The notes under the pieces: generated by a model | What the model was told of the DNA's origin: nothing | Database searches by the model: none | What the model saw: the letters and a program-made list of their open reading frames with translations, nothing else | In this document: positions 24,868 through 33,883 of the stretch, piece after piece | Layout: each line of letters starts with the position of its first letter | Numbering within the stretch: the stretch's first letter is position 1 | Assembly (NCBI GenBank): GCA_963697345.1 | Contig: CAVONS010000007.1 | Location: 62,001-126,000 of the forward strand | Reading direction: 5' to 3' | Length of the DNA stretch: 64,000 nucleotides | DNA from: Prado023 sp963697345 | Lineage (GTDB): Bacteria; Actinomycetota; Actinomycetes; S36-B12; CAIYMF01 | Made by a program: the position numbers and the translations under genes

Positions 24868-26172
24868 ATGGGTGCTGGGGGTGTCGGCGCGCGCGAACCC
24901 GGGTTGGCCCCCGGGCGCCTCGCCGTGCTGGCCACCATCGACTCCCGTCGGCTGCTGGCCACGCGGCTCACCGGTCAGGCCTCCGATGGGCTGCTCCAGG
25001 CTGCCCTGGGGTCCTTCGTGCTGTTCTCCCCGGAGCGGCAGGCCACTGCGGCCCAGGTCGCCGGCGCATTCGCGCTGCTCCTGCTCCCGTACTCGTTGCT
25101 CGGCCCGTTCACCGGTGTCATCCTCGACCGCTGGAGCCGGGCCCGGATCCTGGTCGCCGCCAACGTGACCCGCGCCCTGGTCATGATCGCCATCGCCACC
25201 ATGGTGGCCGCGGGTCGTGACGGCCTGGACCTGGGCACCGCGGTGCTGGTCACGATGGGGATCGGGCGGCTCTGGCTTGCCGGCCTGTCAGCCGGGCTGC
25301 CCGGGGTGGTCGCGGCCCAGCACCTGGTGACAGCCAACGCGCTGTTCCCGACGTCAGGGACGATCGCCTCGGCCATCGCGACCGTGACAGGCCTGGTGCT
25401 CATGCCGATCCTCGGCCCGGGCGGGGCCACGACGCTGGTCATCGTGGTGGCTGCCGGCCTCATCCTCTCGGCCGGGATCGCCAGCCGCATCCCCCATCGG
25501 GCACTGGGCCCCGAGGATCATCAGGACGGCTCTGCCGCGCTCACCTCCGACCTGGTCGCAGTGGTGCGCGGGATGGTGGCCGGCGCGATCCACATCAGCA
25601 CCCGTCCGCGGGCCCGACGGGCGATGGCGGTGGTCATGGCCCACCGGGTGGCGTTCGGGGCCCTGCTGGTCGATGCCCTGCTGATCGTGCGCAACACCCT
25701 GAACGACGCTGACGATGCCGACGCGGCCCTAGGTGACTTCGCCGTCACGGCGGCCGGTGCGTCGATCGGCAGCCTGGCCGCGGCGGTGGTCGCGCCGCGG
25801 GTGGTCGCACGCCTCGGGCCTGCTCGATGGTCGGCCGTCACGCTGTTCGTGGCAGCCATCGTGGCCCCGTTGACCTTCTTCAGCCTCGTCGTGCCGCTGA
25901 TGGCGCTGGGCTCGTTCACCATGGGCTTCTCGGGGCAGACCGTCAAGATCGTGGGTGACACGATCCTCCAGCAGGACATCGAGGAGGGCTATCGGGGCCG
26001 GGTCTTCTCGCTGTACGACGTCGGGCTCAATGTCTGCCTCGTTCTTGGGATCTGCCTGGCAGCATTCACCGCGCCCGCCGGGGGCGTGGCACCGGGGCTG
26101 TGGCTCGGCGTCGCGGCGCTGCTGGCCGCGACGGGCGTGTGGAGTCTGCGGCCCACGGCGGTGCGTGGCTAA
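24868..26172 (+). CDS. MFS transporter
   Basis: The 434-residue protein has about 12 membrane helices. It belongs to the non-motif-A MFS group of EntS-like exporters (DRWSRARILVAANVTRALVM between helices 2 and 3; DTILQQDIEEGYRGRVFSLYDVG near the end). The substrate is unknown. ATG at 24868 (MGAGGVGAREPG) is chosen because upstream codons are Pro/Arg/Cys-rich; CATGCT lies 6 nt before. A transporter gene at this place next to ino1 is common in actinobacteria. It is 69 bp upstream of fhaA on the same strand, but fhaA has its own ribosome-binding site and possibly its own promoter. Confidence 0.8.
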   Translation: MGAGGVGAREPGLAPGRLAVLATIDSRRLLATRLTGQASDGLLQAALGSFVLFSPERQATAAQVAGAFALLLLPYSLLGPFTGVILDRWSRARILVAANVTRALVMIAIATMVAAGRDGLDLGTAVLVTMGIGRLWLAGLSAGLPGVVAAQHLVTANALFPTSGTIASAIATVTGLVLMPILGPGGATTLVIVVAAGLILSAGIASRIPHRALGPEDHQDGSAALTSDLVAVVRGMVAGAIHISTRPRARRAMAVVMAHRVAFGALLVDALLIVRNTLNDADDADAALGDFAVTAAGASIGSLAAAVVAPRVVARLGPARWSAVTLFVAAIVAPLTFFSLVVPLMALGSFTMGFSGQTVKIVGDTILQQDIEEGYRGRVFSLYDVGLNVCLVLGICLAAFTAPAGGVAPGLWLGVAALLAATGVWSLRPTAVRG

Positions 26173-26241
26173 GATCGCGACAGCAGCCCGTGCCGTCCGC
26201 CTCCTGCGGGCGCGTGCTCCCGCGCCGAAGGAGGTCTCCGG

Positions 26242-26919
26242 ATGGGGATGCTGGACAACTTCGAGAAGAAGTTGGACCGCATGGTCAATGGTGCGTTCGC
26301 CAAGGCCTTCAAGTCCGAGGTGCAGCCCGTGGAGATCGCTGCCGGTCTCCAGCGCGAGCTCGATGACCGGGCCACGGTGGTCAGCCGTGCACGCACTGTC
26401 GTTCCCAACGGGTTCGTCGTCGAGCTCTCGACGGCCGACTTCGAGCGGCTCGCGGCCTTCGAGTCGACCGTCAACGACGAACTGGCAAGCCTGGTGCGTG
26501 AGTACGCCCAGCAGCAGCGCTACTCGTTCGTCGGACCGGCCGAGGTGACATTGGCACAGGACGGCAGCCTGGGAACCGGTGTCTTCCGGATCCGCTCCGA
26601 GGTCAGACCCGGTCCGCACTCCGAGTCAGCGGTGCCGGTGGACGTGTCCGGGGAGCCACACCTGGAGGTCGACGGGATCACCTACCCCCTGGGTGCGGTC
26701 ACCCGGCTGGGCCGTGGCACCGACGTGGACATCCGCATCGACGATCCGGGGGTGTCGCGTCACCATGCCGAGATCACCCTGGGCACCGACGTCACGCTGC
26801 GCGACCTCGGGTCCACCAACGGGACCCTGGTGAACGGCCGGATGGTCTCGACCGCGATCCTCGTGGACGGATCGCTGATCCAGCTCGGGACCACGACGCT
26901 GACCTACAAGGCCCGGTGA
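26242..26919 (+). CDS. fhaA: FhaA-like protein: DUF3662 domain plus FHA domain
   Basis: The 225-residue cytoplasmic protein has an N-terminal DUF3662 domain (about 1-115, MLDNFEKKLDRMVNGAFAKA) and a C-terminal FHA phosphothreonine-binding domain (about 140-225: RLGRGTDVDIRID, then the core SRHHAEI and LGSTNGTLVNG). In mycobacteria FhaA binds the phosphorylated MurJ-linked pseudokinase and slows peptidoglycan synthesis. The linker here is much shorter than in the ~527-residue mycobacterial protein. GGAGG precedes ATG 26242. It is first in the fhaA-fhaB-pstP-rodA-pbpA run; a TAAGAT at 26170-26175, overlapping the upstream stop, may be the -10. Confidence 0.92.
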   Translation: MGMLDNFEKKLDRMVNGAFAKAFKSEVQPVEIAAGLQRELDDRATVVSRARTVVPNGFVVELSTADFERLAAFESTVNDELASLVREYAQQQRYSFVGPAEVTLAQDGSLGTGVFRIRSEVRPGPHSESAVPVDVSGEPHLEVDGITYPLGAVTRLGRGTDVDIRIDDPGVSRHHAEITLGTDVTLRDLGSTNGTLVNGRMVSTAILVDGSLIQLGTTTLTYKAR

Positions 26920-26922
26920 CCC

Positions 26923-27429
26923 ATGTCGGAGCTGGCGATCACCCTGATGCGGTTCGGCTTCCTGGCCGTGCTGTGGTTGGTGGTTGTCGGCATCGTGCTG
27001 GTGCTGCGCCGGGATCTCGCGGCGCCCAAGGGGGCCCGCCCGCAGGCCCCGGCGCGCTCGGCTCCCGGCCTGCCGACGTCGAGCAGCCCGCCGGTCCCTC
27101 CTCAACCGAAGCCCAGGGTGCCCAGTCGCAGCCAGGGCACGCCCCGCAAGCTCGCTGTCGTGGAGGGGGAGCTGGCCGGCACCGTGGTGCCACTGAGCAC
27201 GTCACCGATCACGGTGGGCCGTGCCGCGGACTCGACGTTGGTCCTCCAGGACGACTACTCCTCGAGCAGGCACGCCCGGTTCTTCCCCTCGGACGGGCAG
27301 TGGATCGTGGAGGACCTCGGCTCCACGAACGGCACCTGGATAGACCGCACCCGGATCACCGGACCCACTGTGCTGCGCGTCGGCGCGAAGGTCCGTGTCG
27401 GCCGGACGACCCTGCAGCTGCAGCGGTAG
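26923..27429 (+). CDS. fhaB: FhaB-like FHA domain protein (FipA)
   Basis: The 168-residue protein has an N-terminal membrane helix (LMRFGFLAVLWLVVVGIVLVL), a Pro/Arg linker and a C-terminal FHA domain (about 80-165) with TVGRAADSTLVLQDD, SSSRHARFF and DLGSTNGTWID. FHA domains bind phosphothreonine on PknB substrates. The mycobacterial counterpart FipA/FhaB links the division apparatus (FtsZ, FtsQ) to kinase signalling. It starts 3 bp after the fhaA stop and ends 10 bp before pstP, so it is inside the operon. Confidence 0.92.
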   Translation: MSELAITLMRFGFLAVLWLVVVGIVLVLRRDLAAPKGARPQAPARSAPGLPTSSSPPVPPQPKPRVPSRSQGTPRKLAVVEGELAGTVVPLSTSPITVGRAADSTLVLQDDYSSSRHARFFPSDGQWIVEDLGSTNGTWIDRTRITGPTVLRVGAKVRVGRTTLQLQR

Positions 27430-27439
27430 GGGTCTGCCC

Positions 27440-28963
27440 ATGACGAAGTTCCTCCGGTACGCGGCGAAGTCCGATGTGGGCATGGTCCGCAAGGACAACG
27501 AGGACTCCGGGTACGCCGGGCGCACGCTGCTCGTGGTCGCCGACGGGATGGGCGGGCACGCCGCGGGGGAGCTTGCCAGCTCGACGGTCGTGGCCACGCT
27601 GGCCGAACTGGACTCCGAGGAGCTGCCCGCCGGTGATGTCCTGACGGCCCTCGACGACGCGATGCTGACCTCGGCGGAGCGGATCACCCAGTTCATCCAG
27701 GCGGATCCCTCGCGCTCGGGGATGGGAACCACCCTGACGGCAGTGCTCTGGCGGGGCGGGCGCATCGCCCTGATCCACGTCGGGGATTCCCGTGCCTATC
27801 TGGTCAGGAACGGTCACCTGAGCCAGATCAGCCATGACCACACCTACGTCCAGACCCTGGTCGACGCCGGCCGGATCACGGCCGAGGAGGCACGCAGCCA
27901 CCCCAAGCGCAACCTCCTCCTGCGTGCCATCGACGGGACGGGCGTGCCCGAGGGGGAGACCTCGATCCGTGAGGCGTTGGTCGGCGACCGGTACCTGCTG
28001 TGCAGCGATGGGCTGTCGGGGGTCGTGCCGGACCCGCTGATCGAGCGGGTGCTGTCCGAGGTCCACGATCCGACCGCCGCCGTCACCGAGCTGGTGGATC
28101 TCGCGCTGGCCGCCGGAGCCCCGGACAACGTCACCGCGGTGGTGGCCGACGTGGTGGAGCTCGAGGACTCCGAGCACGACCTCGAGTCCGCTCTGGGGGG
28201 ACCGGTCGTGGTGGGAGCCGCCGGCGACCAGCGCAACCGCGCCGCCCTGCCCGGCCTGATGTTCCCCGACGATGTGGGCCCCGGGGGCAGCGCGAGCGAC
28301 ACGCCCGGTCAGGGCGGCCCGGCGGTGGCCGGCGGGCTCGTGGCCCGCAGCCAGACGCGCGCCCGGTCCGGCGAGACGCAGGAGCCAGATGACTCCGCCG
28401 GCGACGGGGCCGGCGACGGGGGCAGCGACGGGGGCAGCGACGCGGGCGCGGACAGCTCCTCAGCGGTGCCCGGTTCGATCGGCGCCGCCATCAGCTCCGG
28501 TGAGCTGCCGGTCGGGCAGGGGGGAGTGGGCGACGGCACCGCAACCGCTGCCGCGGGTGGTGCCGATGCCCCGCACGGATGGGCTCGCAGGCACTGGCGT
28601 GGACTGTCGGTCCTTGTCGGCTTCCTGGGGGTCGTGGCGATCGGCGTCCTGGGGTTCATGTGGTGGCTGGGCTCCCAGTGGTTCGTGGGTGGGTACTCCG
28701 GCTACGTGGCGGTGTTCCAGGGGATCCCGCAGCAGATTGCTGGAGTCCCCCTGAGCAGGGTCACGACCCGCACCGCCGTGCCTGTCTCGGCCCTGCCCTA
28801 CTACGACCAGACCCAGCTCGTCGGCACGATCGAGGCCCCGACCGAGGCTGATGCCTTGCGGATCGTCACCGAACTCGAGGCCAAGGCCGCCGCCTGTGCG
28901 TCGCAGGAGGCGCCGCTGGGCTGCCCGGTCCCACTGGCCGACGTCCTGGGGAACTCCCCGTGA
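27440..28963 (+). CDS. pstP: PP2C-family Ser/Thr protein phosphatase PstP
   Basis: The 507-residue membrane phosphatase reverses PknB phosphorylation. The catalytic domain (about 1-240) shows the metal-binding motifs: GMVRKDNEDSG, VVADGMGGHAAGE, SGMGTTLTAVLW, HVGDSRAYLV, CSDGLSGVV and PDNVTAVV. A Gly/Asp/Ser-rich linker with GDGGSDGGSD repeats follows, then one membrane helix (about 395-417, LSVLVGFLGVVAIGVLGFMWWLG) and an extracellular tail of ~90 residues. ATG at 27440 (MTKFLRYAAKSDVG) starts at the catalytic core. The stop overlaps rodA as GTGA. Confidence 0.95.
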   Translation: MTKFLRYAAKSDVGMVRKDNEDSGYAGRTLLVVADGMGGHAAGELASSTVVATLAELDSEELPAGDVLTALDDAMLTSAERITQFIQADPSRSGMGTTLTAVLWRGGRIALIHVGDSRAYLVRNGHLSQISHDHTYVQTLVDAGRITAEEARSHPKRNLLLRAIDGTGVPEGETSIREALVGDRYLLCSDGLSGVVPDPLIERVLSEVHDPTAAVTELVDLALAAGAPDNVTAVVADVVELEDSEHDLESALGGPVVVGAAGDQRNRAALPGLMFPDDVGPGGSASDTPGQGGPAVAGGLVARSQTRARSGETQEPDDSAGDGAGDGGSDGGSDAGADSSSAVPGSIGAAISSGELPVGQGGVGDGTATAAAGGADAPHGWARRHWRGLSVLVGFLGVVAIGVLGFMWWLGSQWFVGGYSGYVAVFQGIPQQIAGVPLSRVTTRTAVPVSALPYYDQTQLVGTIEAPTEADALRIVTELEAKAAACASQEAPLGCPVPLADVLGNSP

Positions 28964-30375
28964 GCGCGCCGGTCATCCTCGGGTCCGTGCAGTCGGTGCA
29001 GTCAACCCAGCCGACGCGACGCAACACGGAGCTGGCTCTGCTCGTCGCCGTCTGGTTCGTCGGCGCCCTGGCCCTGGTCCTGGCCAGCGAGGGGGCAGTC
29101 GGCGAGGTCGTGGCCGACGTGCAGACCATCGTGCTGATCGAGGGCGCGTGCCTGCTCGGGATCCACCTGGTGGTACGCAGGCTGGCCCCCTACGCGGACC
29201 CCATCATGCTCCCCGCTGCGGCCGCCCTGAACGTGCTGGGCATCGCGATGATTGGACGCCTGGACCTGGCTGATGCCAAGCGCGCAGCGGCCCGGGGCGA
29301 CGACATCCCGGAGTCCGTGGCAGTGCAGCAGTCCATCTGGCTGGCCGTGGGTGTTGTGGCCTGCGCGATCGTGCTGATCGTGGTGCGCGACCACCGCAAC
29401 CTGCGTCGCTACACCTACCTGTTCGGCCTGGCCGGGCTGATACTGCTCCTGCTGCCCATGGTGCCCGGACTCGGACTGACGATCCGCGGGGCCAACCTGT
29501 GGATCGCGGTGGGGCCGTTCACCTTCCAGCCCGCCGAGGTCTCGAAGGTCCTGCTCACGATCTTCTTCGCGTCCTACCTCGTGCTGACCCGGGAGTCCCT
29601 GTCGCTGATCCGGCACAAGTTCCTCGGGCTGGGTGTGCCGCGTGGTCGCGACCTCGGCCCGATCCTGGTGGCGTGGGCCATCGCCATGGCGATCGTGGTC
29701 TTCCAGCGCGACCTGGGCACAGCGGCGATGTTCTTCGGACTCTTCGTGGGCCTGCTCTACGTGGCCACCGGGCGGCGCTCGTGGATCGTCCTGGGCCTGC
29801 TGCTGACGGCCGTGGGGGCCGTCGTGTCCTACCTGGCCTTCAGCCACGTGCAGATCCGCGTCAAGGTGTGGCTGGACCCCTTCGCCTATGCCGACGCCGA
29901 GGGCTACCAGATCGTTCAGGCGCTCTACGGGTTCGCCAGCGGAGGCATGATGGGCACCGGCTGGGGTGCGGGCTACCCGCAACTGGTCCCCTTCGCCGAG
30001 AGCGACTTCATCTTCGCCGCCCTCGGTGAGGAGATCGGCCTCGTGGGCGGGTTCGCGATCATCGTGCTCATGGCCATCCTGATCGAACGGGCCCTGCGCA
30101 CCGCCCATGCCAGCCGCGACCCCTTCGGCACCCTCCTGGTCAGCGGGTACGCGATCGTCCTCGGGCTGCAGTCGTTCATCGTGCTGGGTGGGGTCACCAA
30201 GCTGATCCCGCACACGGGCCTGACGACACCCTTCATGTCCGCGGGCGGGTCCTCGTTGCTCGCGAACTGGATCATCCTCGGCCTCCTGCTTCGGGTCTCG
30301 GATCACGTCCGTCGTCCGGACCCGGTCATCCACCGCCCGGAGGACACGACGACCGAGGTGGTACAGGTCTCGTGA
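28960..30375 (+). CDS. rodA: SEDS peptidoglycan glycosyltransferase RodA
   Basis: The 471-residue polytopic SEDS protein polymerises lipid II and works with a class B PBP, here the pbpA product next to it. Recognisable parts are GLGLTIRGANLWIAVGPFTFQPAEVSK (the SEDS signature loop), QRDLGTAAMFFGLF, and the late loops SDFIFAALGEEIGLVG and TTPFMSAGGSSLLANW. About 12 membrane helices. GTG at 28960 overlaps the pstP stop by 4 bp, and the stop overlaps pbpA likewise, so translation of the three is coupled. Confidence 0.95.
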   Translation: MSAPVILGSVQSVQSTQPTRRNTELALLVAVWFVGALALVLASEGAVGEVVADVQTIVLIEGACLLGIHLVVRRLAPYADPIMLPAAAALNVLGIAMIGRLDLADAKRAAARGDDIPESVAVQQSIWLAVGVVACAIVLIVVRDHRNLRRYTYLFGLAGLILLLLPMVPGLGLTIRGANLWIAVGPFTFQPAEVSKVLLTIFFASYLVLTRESLSLIRHKFLGLGVPRGRDLGPILVAWAIAMAIVVFQRDLGTAAMFFGLFVGLLYVATGRRSWIVLGLLLTAVGAVVSYLAFSHVQIRVKVWLDPFAYADAEGYQIVQALYGFASGGMMGTGWGAGYPQLVPFAESDFIFAALGEEIGLVGGFAIIVLMAILIERALRTAHASRDPFGTLLVSGYAIVLGLQSFIVLGGVTKLIPHTGLTTPFMSAGGSSLLANWIILGLLLRVSDHVRRPDPVIHRPEDTTTEVVQVS

Positions 30376-31817
30376 CCCGTTCCCTGAACCGCCTGGCGCT
30401 CGGACTCCTGGTGCTGATGGTTGCGCTGATGGTCCAGCTGACGCGCATCCAGGTCCTGCAGCGGGCTGAGCTCAACTCGATGCCCGGCAACCAGCGAACC
30501 CTGCTGACCGAGTACTCGCGCGAGCGGGGCCCGATCCTGGTTGACCGAGCCCCGATCGCCGAGTCGGTGCCGACCGAGGATGACCTGGAGTATCTGCGCC
30601 AATATCCCGTCGGGCCGATGTTCGCCTCGGCCACCGGCTTCTACTCCATCGTGTACGGGGCCACCGGCCTGGAGAAGGCAGAGAACCCGGTGCTGTCCGG
30701 CGAGGACCCCCGGCTGTTCGTCGACCGGATGCAGCAGCTGTTCGGTGGCCGGCAGATCAAGGGCGGCTCGGTGACCACGACCCTGGACGCCGCCGCGCAG
30801 CGCGCCGCCTGGGATGGCCTGCGGGGCAAGGTGGGCTCCGTGGTGGCCATCGAGCCGAGCACGGGGCGGATCCTGGCCCAGGTGCAGAGCCCCTCCTTCG
30901 ATCCCAATGAGTTGAGCTCGCACAACTCCAAGGAGGTCAACGCCTACTACCGTTCCCTCGAGGACGACGAGGACAAGCCGCTGCTCAACCGTCCCATCGC
31001 CAAGACGAACCCCCCCGGCTCGACCTTCAAGGTGGTCACGGCCGCCGCGGCGCTGGAGTCCGGTCGCTTCGAGCCCGACAGCATCCTGCCGGGACCTGCG
31101 ACCTACACCCTGCCCGGCAGCAGCGTGAAGCTGCCCAACTGGACCGGCACCGAGTGTGGTCCCGACGGCAAGGTGACCCTGGCCGAGGCGCTGGCCATCT
31201 CGTGCAACACCGCCTTCGCGTGGCTGGGCAACGAGCTCGGGGCCGATGCCCTGCGCGACCAGGCCGAGAAGTTCGGATTCGAGGAGTCCTTCGAGACGCC
31301 CCTTCGGGCCGCGACCTCGCGGTTCCCGGCCGACCCGGACGCCGCCCAGACGGCGATGTCGGCGATCGGCCAGTTCGACGTCCGGGCCACGACGATGCAG
31401 ATGGCGATGGTGTCGGCCGCGATCGGCAACGCAGGGGTGACGATGCGTCCGGGCCTCGTGGACCAGACCGCCGCACCCGACCTCCAACCGCTGGAGACCT
31501 TCCGGCCCAGTGACTTCGCCCAGGCCATGACCCCACAGAACGCGGCCAAGCTGTCGGCGATGATGGTCGGGGTGGTCAACGGGGGGACGGGGTCGAACGC
31601 GGGGATCCCGGGCGTCGAGGTGGCAGGCAAGACCGGCACCGCCCAGACCGCGAAGAACCGGCCGGCCATCGCGTGGTTCATCTCCTTCGCCCCTGCCTCG
31701 AACCCCCGGGTCGCTGTCGCGGTGGCTGTGGAGAATGCCGGGGTCAGTGAGGTCAGCGGCAACCAGCTGGCAGCCCCCATCGCACGGGCAGTCATGCAGG
31801 CCGTGCTCTCCGGCTGA
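30372..31817 (+). CDS. pbpA: Class B penicillin-binding protein PbpA (transpeptidase)
   Basis: The 481-residue protein has one N-terminal membrane helix (LALGLLVLMVALMVQLTRI), a dimerisation domain (with NQRTLLTEYSRERGPILVDR, the PBP-B entry motif) and a transpeptidase domain. The active-site Ser217 lies in STFK (217-220). The second motif is SCN (AISCNTAFAWL) and the third KTGT (AGKTGTAQ). It cross-links peptidoglycan and activates RodA. GTG at 30372 overlaps rodA as GTGA. In mycobacteria pbpA is followed by pknA; here 149 bp follow and then pknB. Confidence 0.95.
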   Translation: MTRSLNRLALGLLVLMVALMVQLTRIQVLQRAELNSMPGNQRTLLTEYSRERGPILVDRAPIAESVPTEDDLEYLRQYPVGPMFASATGFYSIVYGATGLEKAENPVLSGEDPRLFVDRMQQLFGGRQIKGGSVTTTLDAAAQRAAWDGLRGKVGSVVAIEPSTGRILAQVQSPSFDPNELSSHNSKEVNAYYRSLEDDEDKPLLNRPIAKTNPPGSTFKVVTAAAALESGRFEPDSILPGPATYTLPGSSVKLPNWTGTECGPDGKVTLAEALAISCNTAFAWLGNELGADALRDQAEKFGFEESFETPLRAATSRFPADPDAAQTAMSAIGQFDVRATTMQMAMVSAAIGNAGVTMRPGLVDQTAAPDLQPLETFRPSDFAQAMTPQNAAKLSAMMVGVVNGGTGSNAGIPGVEVAGKTGTAQTAKNRPAIAWFISFAPASNPRVAVAVAVENAGVSEVSGNQLAAPIARAVMQAVLSG

Positions 31818-31839
31818 GTCCGGCACGGCTGGGCCGACG

Positions 31840-31878
31840 CTCAGGCTGCCTGAGGGTTGGGCCGCTGCACGGTAGATT
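31840..31878 (+). promoter_or_regulatory. Promoter-like region of pknB with a 15-bp palindrome
   Basis: CTCAGGC-T-GCCTGAG (31840-31854) is a perfect palindrome with a single central base. TAGATT (31873-31878) could be a -10; a -35 at the right distance (CTGAGG, 31850-31855) would overlap the palindrome. The site is in the 149-bp gap between pbpA and pknB, suggesting an extra regulated promoter for the kinase. Confidence 0.4.
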
Positions 31879-31966
31879 GTGCCTCGGGCGACCGGGCGGC
31901 ATGGCTGTCGGTGGGGGATCCCGGTGGGCCTCGCAGCAGGTGTGGGGTTGACGTGACAGGAGAGCT

Positions 31967-33850
31967 ATGAGCGACGTGCGCCAGCTCGGCGACCGGTACC
32001 AGGTCGGTGAGCTCCTGGGGCGGGGCGGCATGGCCGAGGTCCATGAGGGCCGCGACCTGCGCCTGGGTCGTCGTGTGGCGATCAAGATCCTCAAGCCCGA
32101 TCTCGCTCGCGATCCCGCATTCCTGGCCCGGTTCCGCCGGGAGGCCCAGAGTGCTGCCTCGCTGAACCACCCCAACATCGTGGCGGTCTACGACACCGGC
32201 GAGGACCCGTTCGGCGAGGGTCCCGAGGCTGCGACCGTTCCCTTCATCGTGATGGAGCTCGTGGAGGGGATCACGCTCAAGGAGCTGCTGCACTCCGGGA
32301 ACAAGCTCGTCCCCGAGCGCGCCCTGGAGATCACCTCGGGCGTCCTTGCTGCGTTGGACTACAGCCACCGGCACGGGATCATCCACCGCGACATCAAGCC
32401 CGGCAACGTGATGCTGACCACGACCGGGGCGGTGAAGGTGATGGATTTCGGCATCGCCCGAGCCGTGGCCGATGCCGGCCAGACGGGGACCAGCACGTCG
32501 ACCGTGTTGGGCACCGCGGCCTATCTGTCCCCCGAGCAGGCCCAGGGTCGCACGGTGGATGCACGCAGTGACCTCTACTCGGCCGGCGTCGTGCTCTTCG
32601 AGCTGCTCACCCGGCGGGCCCCCTTCGTGGCCGACTCCCCGGTGGCCGTTGCCTTCGCCCACGTGAACGAACCCCCGACGGCGCCCAGCGTCATTGATCC
32701 CACGCTGCCGCCGCAGCTCGATGTCATCGTGATGAAGGCGATGGCCAAGGATCCGGCGCAGCGCTACCAGACGGCCGTGGAGTTCCGTGCCGACGTGGAG
32801 CGGGCCATTGCCGGCGTGCCGGTGACTGGTGTGATGCCGGTGCCTGTGCCCCTGCCGGACTCCCAGGCCACGACTGTGATGGACGGTGTCGACCAGGATG
32901 CGACCGTGGTGGCTGCAGGTGCCGCGGCGGCCACTGGCGCCATGGCCCCGGTGATCCCCGGGGGCGCCGGCATCCCCGCGCCACCCCCGGATCGTGAGGC
33001 GCTCGAGCCCGAGGCGTCCAGTCGCGGTGGCTTCTGGAAGAAGCTGGGGCTGACTGTGCTGGTCCTGGCCATCGCGGGGGGCATCTTCTGGCTCGCCTCG
33101 ACCCTGCTGGCCTCCACGGCCACCAAGACGGTCGAGGTTCCGGCGCTCGAGGGGCTCACCGCCGCCCAGGCCGAGACCACGCTGCGGGCCGCCGGCCTGG
33201 TGCTCGGCGGGCCCGACTTCGTGGCCTCGGACCTGCCCAAGGACTCCGTCATCAGCCAGGACCCGCGCTCAGGTGAACTCGTCGACGTGGGCAGCACTGT
33301 CGTCGTCGTGATCTCGGCCGGCAAGGAGCAGGTGCAGGTACCTGACCTCATCGACTTCCGTTCCGTGGCCGATGCCCGCAAGACCCTGGCAGATGCCGGC
33401 CTGAGCCTGGGCAAGGTGACCTCGGAGGACTCCGAGGAGCCTGAGGAGACGGTCCTGCGCCAGGATCCTGAGCCCTACGAGACGGTTGATGCAGGCTCCA
33501 CCGTGGACATCTGGGTCTCCAACGCCCAGGTCGAGGTACCCGACGTGGTCGGCCGGACGGACGCTCAGGCGCGGACCCAGCTGTTCAATGACGGCTTCGA
33601 GGTGGAGTACGGCACGGAGGTCGAGACCGACCAGTTCCAGCCCGGAACAGTGGCCGAGCAGACCCCGGAGGGCGGGCAGATGGCCAAGAAGGGTTCGTTG
33701 GTGACCCTCATCCTGGCCAAGGCTCCGGCACCGACCCCCAGCCCCAGTGACGGCGGTGGAGCCGATGGTCAGGGTGGCGGGGGAAGCCCGCTGGATGGCA
33801 CCGAGGACTCCGACCCCAACCCGGGGCTCTCCGCGGGACCCAACCCCTAG
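31967..33850 (+). CDS. pknB: Ser/Thr protein kinase PknB with three PASTA domains
   Basis: The 627-residue receptor kinase has a Hanks-type catalytic domain (about 8-275) with glycine loop LLGRGGMAEV, Lys40 (VAIKIL), HRDIKPGNVML, DFGIA and the activation segment TSTSTVLGTAAYLSPEQ with several Thr. After a juxtamembrane linker comes one membrane helix (LTVLVLAIAGGIFWLASTLL), then three extracellular PASTA domains (each opening with VEVPALEG, VQVPDLID or VEVPDVVG) and a Gly/Ser/Asp tail. PASTA domains sense muropeptides or lipid II. Mycobacterial PknB has four PASTA domains. ATG at 31967 follows GGAG. Likely substrates encoded in this window are CwlM and the pseudokinase. Confidence 0.95.
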   Translation: MSDVRQLGDRYQVGELLGRGGMAEVHEGRDLRLGRRVAIKILKPDLARDPAFLARFRREAQSAASLNHPNIVAVYDTGEDPFGEGPEAATVPFIVMELVEGITLKELLHSGNKLVPERALEITSGVLAALDYSHRHGIIHRDIKPGNVMLTTTGAVKVMDFGIARAVADAGQTGTSTSTVLGTAAYLSPEQAQGRTVDARSDLYSAGVVLFELLTRRAPFVADSPVAVAFAHVNEPPTAPSVIDPTLPPQLDVIVMKAMAKDPAQRYQTAVEFRADVERAIAGVPVTGVMPVPVPLPDSQATTVMDGVDQDATVVAAGAAAATGAMAPVIPGGAGIPAPPPDREALEPEASSRGGFWKKLGLTVLVLAIAGGIFWLASTLLASTATKTVEVPALEGLTAAQAETTLRAAGLVLGGPDFVASDLPKDSVISQDPRSGELVDVGSTVVVVISAGKEQVQVPDLIDFRSVADARKTLADAGLSLGKVTSEDSEEPEETVLRQDPEPYETVDAGSTVDIWVSNAQVEVPDVVGRTDAQARTQLFNDGFEVEYGTEVETDQFQPGTVAEQTPEGGQMAKKGSLVTLILAKAPAPTPSPSDGGGADGQGGGGSPLDGTEDSDPNPGLSAGPNP

Positions 33851-33858
33851 CTGCGCCT

Positions 33859-33872
33859 GGCTCAGCGGAGCC
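33859..33872. terminator. Short hairpin between convergent pknB and galE
   Basis: GGCTC-AGCG-GAGCC is a 5-bp stem with a 4-nt loop, 8 bp after the pknB stop and 12 bp from the galE stop. The stem is short, so termination is only a guess. Confidence 0.3.
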
Positions 33873-33883
33873 GTCAGACCGGG

